Below are positions 61,284 to 64,000 of a stretch of DNA of 64,000 bases, one piece after another. The DNA is from Saprospirales bacterium (GTDB lineage: Bacteria; Bacteroidota; Bacteroidia; Chitinophagales; Saprospiraceae): positions 62,001 through 126,000 of the forward strand of contig JADJYG010000022.1 of NCBI GenBank assembly GCA_016719895.1, given 5' to 3'. Made by a program: the position numbers and the translations under genes. The notes below the pieces were generated by a model. That model saw only the letters and a program-made list of their open reading frames with translations. It made no database searches and was not told the DNA's origin. The first letter of the stretch is position 1. The number at the start of each line of letters is the position of its first letter.

Positions 61284-62027
61284 TCAGGGGCTGTGGCGCG
61301 GGGGAGGCAGCATGACCGATAAAAGCAGATAGCCGATCAGCAGCAGGCTCCCGATCAACGCGCTCACGCCGAACGCTTCTATAAGATCGTGCCGGCGCGC
61401 CATCGTCCGGCCTACCTGGCGCAGGACATGGCCCGGATTGAGCAGCACATCCCACGAATTCCAGCGCTGGAACCGCCCGAGCCATACGCCGAAACCCGAG
61501 AGTCCGATGGCGGTCAGCATGAGCAGCTCCGTTTTCCAGGCGGGAAAAAGGCGCCGGAGGGCAATCCGGATTTCATAAAGCGACAACAACCCCAACAGCA
61601 GCCCCGTGCTGGCAAAAGAAAACAACAGCACCATGTCGAAATAAACCGGTACCGGCGGGCGGTATTTCAGGTGAATAAAATCGGTGACGATATACGGGGA
61701 ATTGGGCAAAAAAAGCAGCCACAACACCAGCCAACCCCAAAAGGCCTTCAACCGGACGCCCCGCCGCTGGGTGCGCTCCAACTGCAAAGCGACCACATAC
61801 GGTATCCATGCCAGTAGAAGGTTCCAGACCAGAAAACCAAAGGCAAGGCCAAAGAGTCCCTGAATCTCCGGCCAGGCGATTTCCAAGGGCGGGCGCCCGC
61901 GCCATTGTGCCAGTACGGAGCGGCTCAGCACCAACCCGGCATTGAGGAGAGAGGCGGCCAGTAATATCAGACACAGGTGGTATTGGCGTTCGTCCCTGAA
62001 CCGGAAAAAAACGGTATGCTTCGACAT
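61284..62027 (-). CDS. DUF1361 membrane protein
   Basis: 247 residues from the ATG at 62027; the upstream open sequence is not membrane-like and overlaps the regulator gene's end. Six to seven hydrophobic helices. The hallmark LWLLFLPNSPYIVTDFIHLK identifies DUF1361, and WNSWDVLLNP near residue 200 is a second conserved patch. Function unknown. A near-immediate convergence with pcm leaves no room for a terminator. Confidence 0.88.
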   Translation of the reverse strand: MSKHTVFFRFRDERQYHLCLILLAASLLNAGLVLSRSVLAQWRGRPPLEIAWPEIQGLFGLAFGFLVWNLLLAWIPYVVALQLERTQRRGVRLKAFWGWLVLWLLFLPNSPYIVTDFIHLKYRPPVPVYFDMVLLFSFASTGLLLGLLSLYEIRIALRRLFPAWKTELLMLTAIGLSGFGVWLGRFQRWNSWDVLLNPGHVLRQVGRTMARRHDLIEAFGVSALIGSLLLIGYLLLSVMLPPPRHSP

Positions 62028-62092
62028 GACTTTCTCGTGGGTAGTATGGTTAAATTTTAAGTGCTGCAGCGCAGTTGCCACTGGGAAAATAT

Positions 62093-62407
62093 TCAGTCCA
62101 ACTCGCCCTCCCGGGCAATGTGTAAAAGCGCCTCCAGGGTATCGAGATGCGCCTTGAAGGCTGCTCTCCCGGCTGCTGTGGCGCCATAGGTTGTTTGCGG
62201 TTTGCGGCCGACAAATTTTTTCCGGACGGCGATGAAATCCTGCAATTCCAGGGCCTTCAAATGGCTGGCCAGATTGCCGTCGGTCAGGCTCAACAACTCT
62301 TTCAGCGTATTGTAGTCCACCCAATCATTGACTACCAGAATGGACATGATGCCCAAGCGGTTGCGGTGGTCAAAAGCGGGATTGAGATGTGTAATAATGT
62401 CCTTCAT
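62093..62407 (-). CDS. Winged-helix transcriptional regulator (single-domain)
   Basis: 104 residues from the ATG at 62407. Winged helix: HRNRLGIMSILVVNDWVDYN, then LKELLSLTDGNLASHLKALE as recognition helix and KKFVGRKPQTTYGATAAGRA as wing. Short, ligand-domain-free regulators of this type often control the membrane protein encoded beside them. It is 37 bp downstream of such a gene, the probable operon partner. Confidence 0.85.
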   Translation of the reverse strand: MKDIITHLNPAFDHRNRLGIMSILVVNDWVDYNTLKELLSLTDGNLASHLKALELQDFIAVRKKFVGRKPQTTYGATAAGRAAFKAHLDTLEALLHIAREGELD

Positions 62408-62444
62408 GCCGGGTAGAGCAGGCAATATATGGCGCTGCTTTGCT

Positions 62445-63089
62445 TCAAGGTTCGTATTTAAAGTACATCCAGGCGCCGTAAACGATATGCAACAAGCCAA
62501 AGCCGGTTGTCCATAGTTCCAGACCGTTTCCCAGGTAGAACAAGCCGGCCAACCCGAGCGCAATCTCGGTCAAACCAAGAAATTCCACGTCCCGCAAGGT
62601 GTGCTTACTGCCGTTGACGAGTGCCAGCCCATAGAACACCAGCGTACTTGGCGCAACCAGGGCCGGCAGGTCCCAGCGGAGCAAAGCCAGGCAAAAAACG
62701 CCGCCGGCGGCCAGAGGAACGGCAATCGCCCAGAGCATGCGTTTTGAACTGCCGTCCCACACTTTCATCCCCTGGCGGCGTGCTTTGCGGGTGGTGAAAA
62801 AAATACCGCCCGCCAGCGCCGTTACCAACACCAACAGGGCGATCAGCACGAACGCCCGTTTGTAGTCCATGCCCCATTTTACCGTTCGGATCGCTTTTTC
62901 ATAATAATAGCCGTCGGTAGCCGAAAGCGGCAACATGTCGAGGTAGGCATATACGGCGCCTGCGCCCGCCAGGGCGCAAATGCCCGCCCATACCCCGGAC
63001 AAACCGCTGAGGCTCAAAAACCGGCTGCTGCGTTCCATGAGCGCGCGCATTTCAGCCAGATGCGCTAGATATTGCTGGGTTTCATTCAT
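62445..63089 (-). CDS. Polytopic membrane protein of unknown function
   Basis: 214 residues from the ATG at 63089. Amphipathic N terminus (QQYLAHLAEMRALMERSSRF), then about six hydrophobic segments. The pattern is that of membrane proteins paired with winged-helix regulators in Bacteroidota; no functional residue stands out. The regulator gene follows 37 bp downstream. Confidence 0.75.
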   Translation of the reverse strand: MNETQQYLAHLAEMRALMERSSRFLSLSGLSGVWAGICALAGAGAVYAYLDMLPLSATDGYYYEKAIRTVKWGMDYKRAFVLIALLVLVTALAGGIFFTTRKARRQGMKVWDGSSKRMLWAIAVPLAAGGVFCLALLRWDLPALVAPSTLVFYGLALVNGSKHTLRDVEFLGLTEIALGLAGLFYLGNGLELWTTGFGLLHIVYGAWMYFKYEP

Positions 63090-63110
63090 GTAAAAAAGAA
63101 CTTTGTAACG

Positions 63111-63118
63111 CAAAGTTA
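63111..63118 (-). promoter_or_regulatory. Candidate -7 element for the membrane protein/regulator operon
   Basis: Minus strand reads TAACTTTG, exact TAnnTTTG, 22 bp upstream of the ATG at 63089. Confidence 0.45.
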
Positions 63119-63240
63119 ACTGACTTTGGAAAACGTTTTACTTCGGTACGGTTATTTTTTCCAAAAGACGGAACCCGGCCATCCTGCTAAAACGCCGTAC
63201 CTTGCGGCGCTGGCCGGAGCGCCCGCCGTACAAAAAAAAT

Positions 63241-63975
63241 ATGTCTAACCTGATTTACGGTCATCACCCGGTAGTGGAAGCCATACAAGCCGGCAAGCCA
63301 GTCGAAAAAGTTTTTTTTCAGCAGGGCGTGCGTGGGGAATTGGAAAAAGAAATCCGGCACCTGACCAAGGCGTACCAGATTCCCTTGCAGGTCGTACCGA
63401 AGGAAAAACTAAACAAGCTGGTGCGTGGCAACCACCAGGGAGTAGTGGCCTGGCTGGCATTGATTGAATTCCAGGCGTTGGAAGATGTATTACCCTTTGT
63501 TTTTGAGCGCGGTGAAATGCCTTTGATTTTATTGTTGGACAGCATTACCGATGTCCGCAACTTCGGCGCCATTTGCCGGTCGGCTGAATGTGCTGGCGTG
63601 CATGCCGTGGTGGTACCCCAATCGGGCGCTGCCCCCGCCAACGAAGAAGCGATGAAGGCCTCGGCCGGCGCCCTGGCTCGCATACGGCTCTGCCGGGTGC
63701 GGAGTTTGTTTTCGGCGGTGGATTGGCTCCAGCAATCCGGCGTCCAGGTAGTCGCTACCGCATTGACCAACCGCGCCGTACCCTTGTATGCTGTGGATTT
63801 TACCGTACCGACGGCAATTTTACTGGGTTCGGAGGGCGAAGGACTGCACCCTAAATTGCTCAAAATGGCCGACCGGGTGGCCAAAATCCCGCAGGCAACC
63901 GATTTCGATTCGTTCAACGTCAGTGTCGCCGCCGGTATTGCCCTGTACGAAACGCTGCGGCAACGCTTGCAGTAA
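63241..63975 (+). CDS. rlmB: 23S rRNA 2'-O-ribose methyltransferase, RlmB/TrmH family
   Basis: 244 residues from the ATG at 63241. SPOUT methyltransferase with N-terminal substrate-binding domain (LIYGHHPVVEAIQAG, LVRGNHQGVVAWLA). The knotted catalytic domain has the three TrmH motifs: SITDVRNFGAICRSAECAG, LLGSEGEGLHPKLLKM, and IPQATDFDSFNVSVAAGIAL. Length and domain order fit RlmB (G2251 of 23S rRNA in E. coli numbering); another rRNA Gm target is possible. Complete within the window. Confidence 0.92.
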   Translation: MSNLIYGHHPVVEAIQAGKPVEKVFFQQGVRGELEKEIRHLTKAYQIPLQVVPKEKLNKLVRGNHQGVVAWLALIEFQALEDVLPFVFERGEMPLILLLDSITDVRNFGAICRSAECAGVHAVVVPQSGAAPANEEAMKASAGALARIRLCRVRSLFSAVDWLQQSGVQVVATALTNRAVPLYAVDFTVPTAILLGSEGEGLHPKLLKMADRVAKIPQATDFDSFNVSVAAGIALYETLRQRLQ

Positions 63976-64000
63976 CAACGAATTATTTTCCTGGTATGGC

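Noticed and set aside
1..64000. tRNA, rRNA, riboswitch or replication origin
   Set aside because: No cloverleaf, rRNA-like, known riboswitch core or DnaA-box cluster was seen in the gaps between genes; a covariance-model search was not possible.

Overview
The window is a stretch of a Bacteroidota chromosome, most likely from the Saprospiraceae/Chitinophagales side of the phylum. Four lines of evidence point there. Several large secreted proteins end in type IX secretion (T9SS) type A sorting domains. Lipoproteins are abundant. Promoter-like sites match the Bacteroidota -7 element TAnnTTTG a short way upstream of starts. Families typical of the group (DUF4407, Uma2, CHAT-TPR, effector-associated-domain proteins, hybrid two-component sensors) are present. 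GC looks to be in the mid-50s % by eye. I saw no rRNA, tRNA, CRISPR array, complete insertion sequence or prophage.

Left part (1-16.9 kb), mostly housekeeping: a two-gene glycosyltransferase operon cut by the left edge; a beta-helix lipoprotein and purD; an ECF sigma / anti-sigma / TonB-C-terminal-domain operon; adenine deaminase with a DjlA-like co-chaperone; an aspartoacylase-family deacylase; a DinB/YfiT-type protein with an AT-hook and a histone-H1-like 37-residue repeat tail (frameshifted); an AlkA-type glycosylase; a glutamate-cysteine-ligase/CBS fusion facing cysM; and a DUF4407 membrane protein.

Middle (17-40.3 kb), secreted and surface proteins: a T9SS cargo gene broken at a run of 11 C and again near its 3' end; a second T9SS cargo; an operon of double-thioredoxin lipoprotein, FG-GAP T9SS protein and SdiA-regulated-like lipoprotein; an acyl-CoA dehydrogenase; a thioester alpha-2-macroglobulin lipoprotein; a membrane protein joining an effector-associated-like domain to an FGE-sulfatase domain; a Uma2 nuclease; and another T9SS protein.

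Right-middle (40.4-51.6 kb), the most unusual region. A 1508-residue sensor (propeller, histidine kinase, receiver, nucleotide cyclase) and a membrane acyltransferase lie downstream of an anti-sigma-like TPR protein. Divergent from these is a TPR-CHAT protease-like lipoprotein. It is followed by a small unknown protein with a basic-Cys-hydrophobic tail and, convergently, an ECF sigma factor. I propose this as one signalling/effector module. The last codons of the CHAT gene lie inside a palindromic repeat element.

Right part (51.7-64 kb): M16 peptidase, Sua5, a HAD protein with a second SdiA-regulated-like protein, MarR, odhB, a phosphohexomutase, pcm, DUF1361, a membrane protein/regulator pair, and an RlmB-type rRNA methyltransferase. 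Four palindromic or inverted-repeat elements are scattered at gene ends (near 26.7, 37.2, 50.1 and 51.7 kb), with a related palindrome at 15.7 kb. Six convergent gene pairs have gaps of 14 bp or less. The three broken genes or gene parts all involve homopolymers or tandem repeats, so sequencing or assembly error has to be kept in mind.
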